A stretch of 64,000 nucleotides of DNA from JBEISR01 sp044371425 (GCA_044371425.1 JBILTR010000017.1:1-64000), one strand, 5' to 3'; shown: positions 35,253 to 44,777, counted from the first letter of the stretch. Notes: a model not told the origin generated them from the sequence alone. A program made the numbers and translations.

Positions 35253-36470
35253 TCAAACGGTTTTTCGCGGGCGAAGCCGAGCCTGAACGCGACCAGGCAA
35301 TCCTTGGATACGGAGGAACCCTTCGGCGTCGGTCTGATTGTACGATCCACCCCCCTCCATGGTGGCGATCGCTTCATCGTAGAGGCTTTGCGGGCTTTGT
35401 CGGCCGGCGACGAGGATATTCCCCTTGTACAGTTTTAGCTGGATGGTGCCGGTGACCACCTGTTGTGCTTGGCGGATCATGGCCATCAGGGCATCCATTT
35501 TGGCGGCGTACCAAAATCCGTAGTAGACCATCTCGGCGATTTCGGGGCTGAGCCGGTCTCGGAGGTGATGGAAATCGCGGTCCAGAGTGATTTGCTCCAG
35601 TTGCTGGTGAGCAAAATAAAGCAGCGTCATCCCTGGGGCTTCGTAAACGCCTCGGCTTTTCATTCCGACGAAGCGGTTTTCTACCACATCGATCCGACCG
35701 ATTCCGTTTCTCCCACCGATGGTGTTCAGCGTTTGGACGATTTCTAGGGGGCTTAGTCGCTTCCCGTTGACCGCCACGGGGACCCCTTGCTGGAATTCGA
35801 TCGATACCGTTTCGGGGGTTTCCGGGGCTTGCTGTGGGCTGACGGTCATCCCGAAATCGACCGACTCTACGCCGCAGACCTGGAGGTCTTCCAGCACCCC
35901 CGCTTCGTAGCTGATGTGGAGGACATTTTCGTCCGAGCTGTAGGGTTTCTTCGAAGTGGCTTTGACAGGGATTCCTTTTGCTTCGCAGAAGGCAATCAGT
36001 TCCGTGCGGCCTGGAAATTGCTTACGAAACTCCGGGTCCCTCCAAGGCGCGATGACCTGGATGGTGGGGTCGAGGGCTTCCGCTGCCAACTGGAAGCGGC
36101 ATTGGTCATTCCCTTTGCCGGTGGCACCGTGAGCGTAGGCACGGGCGCCGACTTCGCGAGCCACATCCAGGCAGACCTTGGAGATCAGAGGGCGAGCGAT
36201 CGAGGTACCAAGGAGGTAGATTCCCTCGTAGCGGGCCTGCCACTGGAGAACGGGAAAAGCGAAGTCGCGACACAGCTCTTCTCGAGCATCGATCAGTCGC
36301 GACGATGCGGCACCGGCATCCCGCGCTTTCTTGAGGATCGCGTCCCGGTCTTCGCAAGGCTGCCCCAGGTCGACGTAGACGGCGTGGACGCGGTAGCCTC
36401 GTTCCATCAACCAACCCAGAATCACGCTGGTGTCCAAACCGCCGGAGTATGCCAGAACGCAGTCAGTCAT
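35253..36470 (-). CDS. argG: Argininosuccinate synthase
   Basis: Enzyme of 405 residues that joins citrulline and aspartate with ATP in arginine synthesis. The N-type PP-loop is CVLAYSGGLDTSVILGWL at the start. The citrulline and aspartate site motifs appear as AYAHGATGKGNDQCRF and YSSDENVLHISYEAG, with GRNGIGRIDVVENRFVGMKS in the second domain. Length is normal for the family. Other arg genes are not present in the window. It is divergent from larB with about 130 bases between. Confidence 0.97.
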   Translation of the reverse strand: MTDCVLAYSGGLDTSVILGWLMERGYRVHAVYVDLGQPCEDRDAILKKARDAGAASSRLIDAREELCRDFAFPVLQWQARYEGIYLLGTSIARPLISKVCLDVAREVGARAYAHGATGKGNDQCRFQLAAEALDPTIQVIAPWRDPEFRKQFPGRTELIAFCEAKGIPVKATSKKPYSSDENVLHISYEAGVLEDLQVCGVESVDFGMTVSPQQAPETPETVSIEFQQGVPVAVNGKRLSPLEIVQTLNTIGGRNGIGRIDVVENRFVGMKSRGVYEAPGMTLLYFAHQQLEQITLDRDFHHLRDRLSPEIAEMVYYGFWYAAKMDALMAMIRQAQQVVTGTIQLKLYKGNILVAGRQSPQSLYDEAIATMEGGGSYNQTDAEGFLRIQGLPGRVQARLRPRKTV

Positions 36471-36599
36471 TTGCTAAACTTTCGAGAAAGTCGTGATGCT
36501 ACGATTGAGATCTAGGGGACATTCCTCAGGGAAGTCCTCAGCAAGCAACGCTATGATCGATTGTCGATTCGCAACCTTTTTTTGGCAACCCGCAAAGCG

Positions 36600-37403
36600 A
36601 TGATCCCACAAGAGCTCCTGTCTGCCCTGCGGTCGTTTGAGTCGGGGACAATGGCCGCCGAGGTGCTTGCCGAGCAGCTCCTTCGATTCGCCTCCCCCAC
36701 CACTCCCTCGGGAGTGACGCTGGATCTGGACCGCAGCCGTCGCTGTGGCTGGCCGGAGGTGATTTACGGCCAAGGGAAAACGGCCGAGGCGATCGGTGAT
36801 GCGATGGAACGGGTGCTGGGGAGGCACCGGGAAGCCCTGGCGACGCGGGTGGCAGCCGAACATCTCCTGGAGCTTCAAAGACGTTTTCCCCATGTTCGCC
36901 ATGAGCCGACCAGTGGGGTGGTGCGGGTGGGACGGGACAAGGCCCCTGTTGATCCGCTGGAGGCAGCCGCATCGGCCCGCTGCGAGTGTTTGGTGGTGTC
37001 GGCGGGGACCACCGACGCACCAGTGGCCAGGGAGGCGCTGGAGACGCTGGGCTGGATGGGAGTGGCGTGCCAGTGGCATCAGGATATCGGTGTCGCCGGC
37101 CCCTACCGTCTCCTTGGTCGGTTGCAGGAGCTGCGTGAAGCGAAAGTCCTGGTCGCAGTGGCCGGAATGGAAGCGGCGCTGGCCAGCGTGCTGGGTGGGC
37201 TGGTCGCCTGTCCGGTGATCGCGGTTCCCACCAGCGTCGGCTATGGTGCCAACCTGGGTGGGATCGCTGCCTTGCTGGGGATGCTCAGCAGCTGTGCAGC
37301 CAACGTGGCGGTCGTCAATATCGACGCCGGGTTCAAGGGAGGCTACCTGGCTGGCATGATCTGTCGTGGCGCGCCACCAGAGAATGAGGGAGCAACGAGA
37401 TGA
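36600..37403 (+). CDS. larB: Nickel-pincer cofactor biosynthesis protein LarB
   Basis: Protein of 267 residues related to PurE-type carboxylases. In the lactate racemase maturation pathway LarB carboxylates and hydrolyses nicotinic acid adenine dinucleotide to start the pincer cofactor. Key segments are GWPEVIYGQGKTAEAI, VVSAGTTDAPVAREALETLG, VLVAVAGMEAALASVLGGL and PTSVGYGANLGGIAALLGML. An upstream TTG at 36561 extends the frame, but ATG 36600 fits family length. The four-base ATGA overlap with nnrD shows coupling. LarC and LarE are not in the window, so the pathway, if complete, is split or LarB is used alone. Confidence 0.92.
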   Translation: MIPQELLSALRSFESGTMAAEVLAEQLLRFASPTTPSGVTLDLDRSRRCGWPEVIYGQGKTAEAIGDAMERVLGRHREALATRVAAEHLLELQRRFPHVRHEPTSGVVRVGRDKAPVDPLEAAASARCECLVVSAGTTDAPVAREALETLGWMGVACQWHQDIGVAGPYRLLGRLQELREAKVLVAVAGMEAALASVLGGLVACPVIAVPTSVGYGANLGGIAALLGMLSSCAANVAVVNIDAGFKGGYLAGMICRGAPPENEGATR

Positions 37404-38293
37404 GTCCCCTCGCCATCCATCGACTTTTCGATCGGCCCCTGGAGGCTCATAAGGGTGATTTCGGTCATGCCCTACTGATTGGCGGCAGCCCTGGAATGGC
37501 AGGATCGATCGCTCTGGCCGCGATGGCTGCCCTGCGTGGAGGAGCCGGTCTGGTGACCGCTGCGGTTCCTGCCTCCCAACAAGCCCTCGTCGCTTCCTGG
37601 CACCCCTGCATGATGACGTTGGGGCTGCCGGAGACCCAAGCCCATCAAATCGCCGCCGATGCATCGGTTCCGCTGCTGCAACTGGCAAGAACGGGGCGCG
37701 TCGTCGCAATCGGGCCAGGCTTGGGAAGAACCGCAGACAGCCAATCGGTGGTCCAATCGCTCTACCAACTAGAACACCTACCCATGGTGCTGGACGCCGA
37801 CGCGATTCCTGAAGGCTGCCCTCAATGGCTGGCGCGTTCCACCGGGAATCGACCCCCTGCCCGAATCTGGACGCCACACCCTGGGGAATTTGAGCGATGG
37901 TCGGGGGTAACTAGGAACAACCGAGCGGCGCAGGAGCAAGCGGCCAGGGAGTTGGCTGAAATGCTGGGAGTGGTGATCCTCCTCAAGGGCCACCGGTCTC
38001 TGATCACCGACGGGAACCATGCCGAGCACAATCCGACCGGCTGCCCGGAGATGGCAGTCGGAGGCGCCGGGGACTGCCTGACTGGACTGCTGTCCGCCCT
38101 GCTGGCGCAAGGACTTTCCGCTTGGGACGCAGCACGGCTTGGGGCCTACTTGCATGGACTGGCCGGTCAGCTGGCGGCCAAACGCCTGGGAGGCCCCAGC
38201 GTTTTGGCCACCGATATAATAGAATCACTTCCCACCGCCTTCCGTCAGCTTCGTTCACCCCAGGACGCCGATGCTTCGCTTGGTTCGCCCTAA
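37400..38293 (+). CDS. nnrD: ADP/ATP-dependent NAD(P)H-hydrate dehydratase
   Basis: Ribokinase-like enzyme of 297 residues that removes water from S-NAD(P)HX at the cost of a nucleotide, completing the repair begun by NnrE. Motifs: HKGDFGHALLIGGSPGMAGS near the start, AIGPGLGRT, TPHPGEFERWSG, and EMAVGGAGDCLTGLLSALLA containing the catalytic Gly-Asp. It is a stand-alone domain; its epimerase partner is at 21899. The ATG overlaps larB by four bases, and the 3-prime end overlaps ribF by 23 bases, so the three genes form one transcription unit. Confidence 0.94.
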   Translation: MSPLAIHRLFDRPLEAHKGDFGHALLIGGSPGMAGSIALAAMAALRGGAGLVTAAVPASQQALVASWHPCMMTLGLPETQAHQIAADASVPLLQLARTGRVVAIGPGLGRTADSQSVVQSLYQLEHLPMVLDADAIPEGCPQWLARSTGNRPPARIWTPHPGEFERWSGVTRNNRAAQEQAARELAEMLGVVILLKGHRSLITDGNHAEHNPTGCPEMAVGGAGDCLTGLLSALLAQGLSAWDAARLGAYLHGLAGQLAAKRLGGPSVLATDIIESLPTAFRQLRSPQDADASLGSP

Positions 38294-39197
38294 CGCTTCC
38301 CTCGATCCAGATTTGCAAAGGCGCGTCCTGGCGATCGGCAACTTCGACGGTGTTCATCTGGGGCACCGCCATCTGCTAGACCAGCTTCTTCGGATGGCGG
38401 TAATGCACCGCGCCCAACCCCTTCTGGTGACGCTGGATCCTCCCCCCCTGCACTGGCTGGCGCCCGATCGTTGCCCCAAGCCGCTGACGACGCTGGCCCG
38501 GCGTGCCCAACTGGCCGAAGCGGCTGGGATTCGTGATACCGTGGCTTTGATCACCTCCCCGGATCTGCTGCAGATGGAAGCGGAAGCTTTCTTCCAGCAA
38601 GTGATACTTGAGCAGTTTCAGGCGGTGGGCCTGGTGGAAGGCCCCAACTTCCAATTTGGCAAGGATCGCCGAGGGACTCCAGAGCTGCTGCGGCAGTGGT
38701 GCGAGGAGCGAGGATTGGCACTGGAAATCATCGAGCGGCAAGGGGAGGCTGGCCAGATGATCTCCAGCAGCCGAATCCGACAGGCGCTGAGCGAAGGGAA
38801 GATCGAATCGGCCAACCAGTGGCTGGGGTATCCCTATCGACTGGAAGGCAAGGTGGCAGCCGGTGCGCGGCGCGGCAGACAGCTCGGTTTTCCCACCGCC
38901 AACATGTCGGAAGTTCCGCTGCTCATTCCTGCCCAGGGCGTTTACGCCGGACATGCTACGACGGCGCTAGGAACCTACCCGTCAGCGATCCACATCGGAC
39001 CCAATCCGACATTTGGCGACCAGGATCGGAAGATCGAAGTCCATCTGCTCGACTTCCAAGGGGACCTTTATGGTCAAACGATCGCGATCGATCTGGTAGC
39101 TCGGCTGCGTGGCATCGTCCGCTTTGAAGATGCCACCGCACTCCAGAAGCAACTGCAGCAGGACATTCACATGGCCAGGGAATTGCTGCGTCGCTGA
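38271..39197 (+). CDS. ribF: Bifunctional riboflavin kinase/FAD synthetase
   Basis: Enzyme of 308 residues making FMN and then FAD. The N-terminal adenylyltransferase domain shows AIGNFDGVHLGHRHLLDQL (H-x-G-H motif near 28-31) and MISSSRIRQALSEGKIESA. The C-terminal kinase domain shows GKVAAGARRGRQLGFPTANM and IHIGPNPTFGDQDRKIEVHL. Length is standard. It overlaps nnrD by 23 bases, which supports co-transcription; grouping flavin and NAD(P)H repair genes with larB gives a cofactor-themed operon. Cytoplasmic. Confidence 0.96.
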   Translation: MLRLVRPNASLDPDLQRRVLAIGNFDGVHLGHRHLLDQLLRMAVMHRAQPLLVTLDPPPLHWLAPDRCPKPLTTLARRAQLAEAAGIRDTVALITSPDLLQMEAEAFFQQVILEQFQAVGLVEGPNFQFGKDRRGTPELLRQWCEERGLALEIIERQGEAGQMISSSRIRQALSEGKIESANQWLGYPYRLEGKVAAGARRGRQLGFPTANMSEVPLLIPAQGVYAGHATTALGTYPSAIHIGPNPTFGDQDRKIEVHLLDFQGDLYGQTIAIDLVARLRGIVRFEDATALQKQLQQDIHMARELLRR

Positions 39198-39785
39198 CCG
39201 CATCCCTTGCCGATAACCCACAGCCAACCGAAGGGCATTCAAGCTGCTGATGGCTCAGGCGACACCGCGAAGCCATCGTCAACCCAACAACACCCGCGAT
39301 CGATGCTTGGCATCCAGTCGACCTCCTGCATCGCCATGTTCCCAAGATAGATCCGCGACCTTTGTTTCTTCGCGCTTTTTGGTGTCTTCGTGAGACCAAC
39401 GGATTTCGTTTCCCGATCGCCAAGGCATTCGGTAGGAAAAAAGGCTCCACGCCTCGGTCGCCCCGCAATGCCCTCTTCCCCGAAGGCTGGCAGCGAAACA
39501 AAAAGGCCGAGACCTGCTGATTTCGTTCAAATAGAGCGATCGCGGCTGTCCGCTTACGATGTGGATGATCCTAAGCGGTATGGCGGGGGCCGGGACGCCA
39601 GGAAACGCCCCTGGTCGTTTCCTACTACGGGAGGTCGCGGCGGGTGATCGCAGTTTTTGTCCGACTGGCCGGAAAGCGGGGCGTGACTATGATAGAAAAC
39701 GAGCTCTGGTGGGGAGGTGGGTGAAGAATGGTCCGGGGGGTATGTTTCCCGGCCTCGATGTGGAAGCCTCATCCGAAGGGAACCG
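39198..39785. other. Gene-free gap with dispersed element
   Basis: About 590 bases. The first part holds the inverted-end element at 39254-39397. A short plus-strand frame near 39559-39813 shows no domain. The promoter of the downstream DCC-family gene should be in the last 200 bases. Confidence 0.45.
39254..39397. repeat. Dispersed inverted-end element, copy D
   Basis: The right end, read on the minus strand, is GTCTCACGAAGACACCAAAA then AGCGCGAAGAAACAAAGG. The left end is CTCAGGCGACACCGCGAAGC. Both consist of degenerate repeats of about seven bases around CACGAAGAC and face each other. They resemble copies at 11025 and 16834. Confidence 0.45.
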
Positions 39786-40190
39786 ATGGAATCCCCAAGT
39801 GGCGGACCTTTGAAGGTACTTTACGACGGTCATTGCCGCTTTTGCTGCAGCCAGATCGGTCTGCTGAAGCGTCTGGACTGGTTTTCCCAGTTGGCCCCCA
39901 TTTCGCTCCATGATCCACAAGCCGCCCAGGCCGCTCCAGATCTGTCGTTCGACCAGATGATGGAGCAGATGTGGGTGGTCTTGCCGGATGGATCCAAAGG
40001 AGGCGGCATCCATGCTGTGCGCATCCTGGCGCGGAAGATGCCGACCCTCTACCCGCTCCTGCCGATCCTCTATTTCCCTGGAACACTTCCGCTTTGGGAC
40101 TGGGCCTACCGAACCGTCGCGCGCTATCGATACCGACTAGCCGGAAAGAACTGCTCGGAAGGCACCTGTCAGCTCCACGGACGGCGCTAA
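39786..40190 (+). CDS. DCC-family thiol-disulfide oxidoreductase (DUF393)
   Basis: Protein of 134 residues. The family motif LYDGHCRFCCSQIGLLKRLD contains the Asp and the C-x-x-C pair of DCC proteins, followed by MWVVLPDGSKGGGIHAVRIL. The C-terminus ends in a conserved-looking CSEGTC. ATG 39786 has GAAGGGA just upstream, and a longer frame from 39717 lacks support. Members are thought to be small thioredoxin-like redox proteins; substrate unknown. It is followed by the phosphoesterase gene on the same strand. Confidence 0.87.
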   Translation: MESPSGGPLKVLYDGHCRFCCSQIGLLKRLDWFSQLAPISLHDPQAAQAAPDLSFDQMMEQMWVVLPDGSKGGGIHAVRILARKMPTLYPLLPILYFPGTLPLWDWAYRTVARYRYRLAGKNCSEGTCQLHGRR

Positions 40191-40367
40191 CCTGGTCGCT
40201 TGCAGAGCCATCCTTCCAAAGGAAGCTGGTTTTCCGCACCCCGATCGGCGCCGGCGGGTGCCAGATACCGTATATTCAATCACTGTGATGGGAAGTAGCG
40301 GGCAGCTGCCACTGGTTGCCTGCCATCGCAGTCTCCAAGCCCTCTAAGACCGAAAGCACTGGTGCGT

Positions 40368-41366
40368 ATGTCTGTTTCCTGGGAAGCGCTGTTCCAGCAA
40401 CTGAGAAGCCACCAGCGATTTATTCTGACCAGCCACATCCGCCCCGACTGCGATGCGTTAGGGAGCGAACTGGGGATGGCCGGCATCCTCGAAGCGATGG
40501 GCAAGCAGGTCCAGATTGTCAATGGCCATCCCACCCCACCCAGCCTTGCATTCCTCGATCCGGCCGAACGGATCCAGGTGATCGGGCAGGATATCGATCC
40601 GGACGATGTGCGCGGCGACTGCCTGATGGTGCTCGACACCAGCGCCTGGGCTCAGCTTGGGCCGATGGCCGAAGTCGTACGACGATTTCCTGGCACCAAG
40701 CTGGTGCTCGATCATCACGTCGGTGAAGATGACTTGGGCGCGATGCTGTTCAAAGATACCAGCGCCGAAGCGACCGGGACCCTGGTCTTCCAGTGCGCGC
40801 AAGGGTTAGGGATTCCGGTCACTCGATCGATCGCCAAACCGCTTTACGCCGCCATCGCGACCGACACCGGCTGGTTTCGGTTCGGTTCCACCAACAGCCG
40901 AACCTACCAAGTGGTCGGGCAACTGGTCGACGCCGGCGCCAGCCCCTCCGAGATCTATCGAGATCTTTACGAATGCGACACGATCGGCCGAGTGCGTCTG
41001 CGAGGCAGAATCCTGGCGAGGGTCTCTGAGGCGTTGGATGGGCAGATCGTCCATACCTACGTGAAGAAGGAGGACTTCACGGAGACCGGCGCCTTGCCCA
41101 GCGACACCGAGGACGTCATCAATCAGACGTTGGCGATCGCGGGCACCAAGGTGGCGTTCATCATGATTGAGCAGCTGAAAGGGGGCTACAAGATCAGCTT
41201 CCGAAGCCGCTGTCATGTCGATTGCAACCAGCTGGCGGGGCTTTTTGGAGGTGGTGGGCATCGCGCTGCGGCGGGTGCCTTTCTCGAGGGAGACTTCGTC
41301 GAGATTCAGCGCCGCCTCCTGGACGCGGCGGTCGATGCCTTCCAGCGACCACCTACGTCGACCTGA
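40368..41366 (+). CDS. DHH/DHHA1 phosphoesterase, NrnA-like (oligoribonuclease/pAp phosphatase)
   Basis: Protein of about 332 residues with the two domains of NrnA-type enzymes, which degrade short RNA oligomers and may dephosphorylate pAp. DHH motifs: ILTSHIRPDCDALGSELGMA, VLDTSAWAQLG, LVLDHHVGEDDLG with the namesake histidines, and AAIATDTGWFRFGST. The C-terminal DHHA1 domain ends with the glycine motif LAGLFGGGGHRAAAGA. I chose ATG 40368, since GTG 40362 is only two codons upstream. Cytoplasmic. NrnA substitutes for Orn in many bacteria. Confidence 0.93.
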   Translation: MSVSWEALFQQLRSHQRFILTSHIRPDCDALGSELGMAGILEAMGKQVQIVNGHPTPPSLAFLDPAERIQVIGQDIDPDDVRGDCLMVLDTSAWAQLGPMAEVVRRFPGTKLVLDHHVGEDDLGAMLFKDTSAEATGTLVFQCAQGLGIPVTRSIAKPLYAAIATDTGWFRFGSTNSRTYQVVGQLVDAGASPSEIYRDLYECDTIGRVRLRGRILARVSEALDGQIVHTYVKKEDFTETGALPSDTEDVINQTLAIAGTKVAFIMIEQLKGGYKISFRSRCHVDCNQLAGLFGGGGHRAAAGAFLEGDFVEIQRRLLDAAVDAFQRPPTST

Positions 41367-41504
41367 TCCCGAGCGACAAACCGGCGCTGCGGTTCAGACT
41401 TTCTGCTGTGTAGGCGCTCTGCATCGCAGGCGTTCTGCAGAGGAGCCGTCAGGCAGATTCTCCCGCCTGGGGCAATCCGAAGCTCGCCCCTTCCGCTCCA
41501 CCCC

Positions 41505-42620
41505 CTACTGGGGTCGAACCCTTCCCGATCCTATCGGCTCAGCCGGCCCCCCCTTGGGTGGCTCGGGAACCGGGATCAGCAGTTCAAACGCTTCGTCGAA
41601 CATCTTTTCCCCGTAAACCAGTTCGCCCCCTTGGTGGCCCACCACGCCCACCAGCGCCGCTAGGCCCAGCAGCCCCACACGCCAGATGATTCGGGAGGTT
41701 CTAGCACCCTCGCGCAAGCCCGCCAATGCGAAGTAACTGAGGACGGCTCCCAGGAATGCGATGGAGACACCCAGCCAGCGGTGCCAGAAGAAGGTTGAGT
41801 CCTTGAATTGGTCTAAGGGGGTGAAGGGGAGCTGGTAGCCCTTCAACTCGGCGAAAGACCAACCGGCTGCTGCCGCTGCGATCGCCCCCAGCGTCCCCAG
41901 CCAGAGGCAGACGGCGGCGAAGCGATCGGCAGATCGACCGAAGACCAGCGATGCGGGTACCGCCACGGCGCCCACCACCAGGAGAGCGATCGGGAAATGG
42001 ACCAAGGCGGGATGGAAATAGCCATAGAATCGCCACAACCTTTCGGGCCAACTTCCCGAAACTCCCCGAACCTTCGGCCCTTCGTCCTCAGGCACGCCCA
42101 GCGATTCAGGCCACTGTGCCCCCTGCTCGATCCACCACCGAATCGTCGCCAGCTCGGCCATCGTCAACGGTTCCTCCGAAATCGGCGGCATCACCTGACT
42201 CTCCTGTGCGTCGGGATCGGCCGTCAAGTAGTCGCTCCAAAGACTCGATGCCCCCAAATCCCCCGGCTCGATGTAGCCCAGCACGGTCTCGCGATCATCG
42301 ATCCGAAAATCAGCTTTGGCATCCTCCGCTCCATGGCAGCTTTGGCAACGCTTCTGAAAAATGGGCATCACATCGCGCCGGAACACCACCTGAGGTCCAG
42401 CGGCCTGTTCCGTGGCGGCCGATTCGGAGGCAGAGCTAGCCGAGGATTGGTCCCCCGAAGCCTTCGCCTCATCACCCGGGGCAGCTTGCGATGCCGCAGC
42501 CTGCGATGCCTCCTGTGCCATGGCGATCGGCATTCCCATGGGGAACAAGACGAGGCAGCACCCGAAGGCAAGCAGCCGGAGTTTCGAAGGAACGTCACCT
42601 AGGGTCGGGAAGCGATTCAT
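41505..42620 (-). CDS. c-type cytochrome fused to DUF2231 membrane domain
   Basis: Protein of 371 residues. The signal peptide at about 15-35 (LRLLAFGCCLVLFPMGMPIA, ending AMA) is followed by an Ala/Ser-rich linker. A planctomycete cytochrome C-like domain follows: RRDVMPIFQKRCQSCHGAED with heme site C-x-x-C-H, later QVMPPISEEPLTMAELATIR supplying the likely axial Met. The C-terminal half has four hydrophobic segments of DUF2231 type, with YFHPALVHFPIALLVVGAVA as its first and a paired HRWLGVS; its histidines could bind heme b. AGGAG stands eight bases upstream. It is probably an inner-membrane electron carrier; partners are unknown. Confidence 0.85.
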   Translation of the reverse strand: MNRFPTLGDVPSKLRLLAFGCCLVLFPMGMPIAMAQEASQAAASQAAPGDEAKASGDQSSASSASESAATEQAAGPQVVFRRDVMPIFQKRCQSCHGAEDAKADFRIDDRETVLGYIEPGDLGASSLWSDYLTADPDAQESQVMPPISEEPLTMAELATIRWWIEQGAQWPESLGVPEDEGPKVRGVSGSWPERLWRFYGYFHPALVHFPIALLVVGAVAVPASLVFGRSADRFAAVCLWLGTLGAIAAAAAGWSFAELKGYQLPFTPLDQFKDSTFFWHRWLGVSIAFLGAVLSYFALAGLREGARTSRIIWRVGLLGLAALVGVVGHQGGELVYGEKMFDEAFELLIPVPEPPKGGPAEPIGSGRVRPQ

Positions 42621-43114
42621 CGACAGTACTCCTCGTGATCAGTCCATCGCTGGGAAGGCAGATTGGCGGCATGGCTGCAAAAGCAGCCGCAGCTATGGAT
42701 CGCCAGGCGACATCCGGTTGAGGGGGTGTGGGGTGGGAACGACGCAGGGGCTCGATCGCTGCTCTCCGCATCGCGGTCGCTGCCCCTGGACACAAACCAT
42801 TGTGGTTCAATCGGGTAGTGGTGACTAGGTCGCCCAAGCCTTCGAGGGGGTTTGCGACGATCTGTCACGTGGCTCGGGATCTCCCCCCGACCCATGGGAA
42901 ATCGATCGCTTTGCCGAAACAAGGGCTGTCATGTCGGGCCGAACGGGTCGCCTGCGAATCGATCGATTCCTGGCGGACTGCCGCCGATCGACATCCTGGA
43001 CACTGGGATGTTGGAATGGAAATCGTTGCGAAGCAGGTCCTCCTACTTAGTGTTTTTCGATGGTTCAGATCGCCTGTGAACCACGGACCTGCGGCATGGT
43101 GGAATGAATCGACT
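42621..43114. other. Gene-free gap
   Basis: About 490 bases upstream of the cytochrome gene and downstream of the unknown secreted protein, both minus-strand. It should contain the cytochrome promoter. No repeat or further gene is seen. Confidence 0.4.
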
Positions 43115-44473
43115 TCAGGGAGCCATCAGATGGGGCCGCCCCCCCGCCAGGAAGTCGCTGAATCGATCGAGGGAACTGGTCCCAACCTGCCGCGCCCGCA
43201 ACGCGAACAGCCGACTGCGATCGATCTGGCCATCCAGACGCAAAAGCGCCGCGATCAGGATCAGGTGACTGCGGTGACTCGCATCGTCTGAGGTGGACTG
43301 GAGGACCTGGCTAGCCAACCGATCCAGCGTTTGGTCCAGAAGCTCCTCAGATTCTTTCGGCAGATAATGCCGCAGCGATCCCCTCGGCAATTCCTCCGGG
43401 CGAATCGCTAGCCCCTGATCCCAAGCGATGGCCAGACGCGTTGCTGCCCAGTGGGGAGACTCTCCCTGAAGAGCACCCAAAATGGCCTGTCGAAGCCGTA
43501 CCTCGGCTGGCAACTGTTGAGCGATCTGGTCCATCCCCTGACACGCACCCCACGCCTCCTCCAGCTTCCCCTGCTCGACCAGCTGGTCGAGCACACCCAG
43601 GGCCGCGTCGCGCCAGGGTTTCGAGGTCGGCACCATGGTCCTGGCGATGGCTGCCGAACCCATCGGGCCTCGGGCACCGGAAGGTGGATAGCTAGGCGGC
43701 ACCAGCCCCTCGATCCCCTCGCTGGTGCGCCGCGTTTCCAACTGATCGGGGAGCGTCCCTTCCTGGCGGGTTGGCGGAGGCAACTCCTCGGGGCTCTGGG
43801 CTTCTTCTGGGCCCTGGGCTTCTTCTGGGCCCTGGGCTTCCAACAGGCTCTGGGGCACTAGCATCTCGCCGGAAGTCGATCCCGCAGTGGCTGGACTTGT
43901 TTGGATGATCTCGCGGGGGCTGGGAAGGATGGCGGGATCGGGATACGTGGTTGGTTCGATCGCCAGTCCTTCCCCAACCACGTCGCTTAGGAGGGAGGAG
44001 AGAATCGGTTGGTAGCTGCTACGCGGGATCGGATCGGTGTCGGCAGCTGTGGTCTCCTCCAAGCAGGGACAACCGCTCGATCCAGCACCCTGCAGGAAGG
44101 AGAACGAGTTGGAGCCGATGGCGCTAAATTGCCACGAGGGGACGGGGCTGGAAGGGCTGGCAGGTCCACCCAGGGTCGGCGGGTTGTTGAAGAGAGGCGT
44201 CGCGCCATTGGGAAGTTGGCTCGAGCTTCCATTCCAAAGCGTCCGGCGGCTCCCTCCCCATTTTCGGCTCATCCGAAAATCTTCCCCCGACGACTCCTCG
44301 CACGGGACCACCACCAGCCAGAGGATGCCGATGGTGGTGGCACGAAGCCAGCGAGAGGGATTTCCGAGCGACAACACCGATCGCTTCCTCCAGTGAACCG
44401 CCCGGCCTCCCCATCGATCGGCAGATCGATCGATGCGAGGCTGTCGACCGCCCGATCCAGCCAGAAACCGCAT
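43115..44473 (-). CDS. Unknown exported protein with EAQGPEE repeats
   Basis: Protein of 452 residues from ATG 44473, which has GGGAG six bases upstream; an in-frame start at 44500 does not. The N-terminus is basic with a hydrophobic segment near 43-60 (WLRATTIGILWLVVVP), a long signal peptide or anchor. The middle is Pro/Ser/Thr-rich and probably disordered, with three near-identical heptads EAQGPEE, EAQGPEE, EAQSPEE. The last 160 residues are helical (VLDQLVEQGKLEEAWGACQG, then LPAEVRLRQAILGALQG) and look like a helical-repeat fold. No family was recognised. It diverges from the fatty-acid cluster. Confidence 0.65.
   Translation of the reverse strand: MRFLAGSGGRQPRIDRSADRWGGRAVHWRKRSVLSLGNPSRWLRATTIGILWLVVVPCEESSGEDFRMSRKWGGSRRTLWNGSSSQLPNGATPLFNNPPTLGGPASPSSPVPSWQFSAIGSNSFSFLQGAGSSGCPCLEETTAADTDPIPRSSYQPILSSLLSDVVGEGLAIEPTTYPDPAILPSPREIIQTSPATAGSTSGEMLVPQSLLEAQGPEEAQGPEEAQSPEELPPPTRQEGTLPDQLETRRTSEGIEGLVPPSYPPSGARGPMGSAAIARTMVPTSKPWRDAALGVLDQLVEQGKLEEAWGACQGMDQIAQQLPAEVRLRQAILGALQGESPHWAATRLAIAWDQGLAIRPEELPRGSLRHYLPKESEELLDQTLDRLASQVLQSTSDDASHRSHLILIAALLRLDGQIDRSRLFALRARQVGTSSLDRFSDFLAGGRPHLMAP
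43779..43852. repeat. Short in-gene tandem repeat (21-base units)
   Basis: On the plus strand the unit GGGCTTCTTCTGGGCCCTG is present in consecutive copies with a diverged third. It encodes the EAQGPEE heptads of the minus-strand gene. The unit length is a multiple of three, so copy number can change without shifting the frame. Confidence 0.7.
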
Positions 44474-44777
44474 GGTGGACTCCCTAGCCTTTCGAGCCAA
44501 CTTCGGAGCAAAACCCTGGAACAGTTCGGATCGACGGGACGCGGGTCGACCGAAGTTTCGTTCTCATGACGGTCGGAACGACGGCCGCTCCGCGTTTGGT
44601 GTCCGACTCCGTTTTCCGGCAAAAAAGAAATCTCTGGTTGGGATTTCTCTTGGCGTAACGGCAAAACCGCCCGATGTCGGGCTTGTGGAACAAAAGAAAA
44701 TCGCGGTAAATGAAAGGGTTGGGGGGCCCGTGCGGTCAGAGTGGCTTTTACGATTCGGCAAAGGATGAGCGATCGGC

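Noticed and set aside
36474..37877. Minus-strand frame of 467 residues opposite larB and nnrD
   Set aside because: It is antisense to two well-conserved genes and has the Arg/His/Pro-rich composition of a shadow frame.
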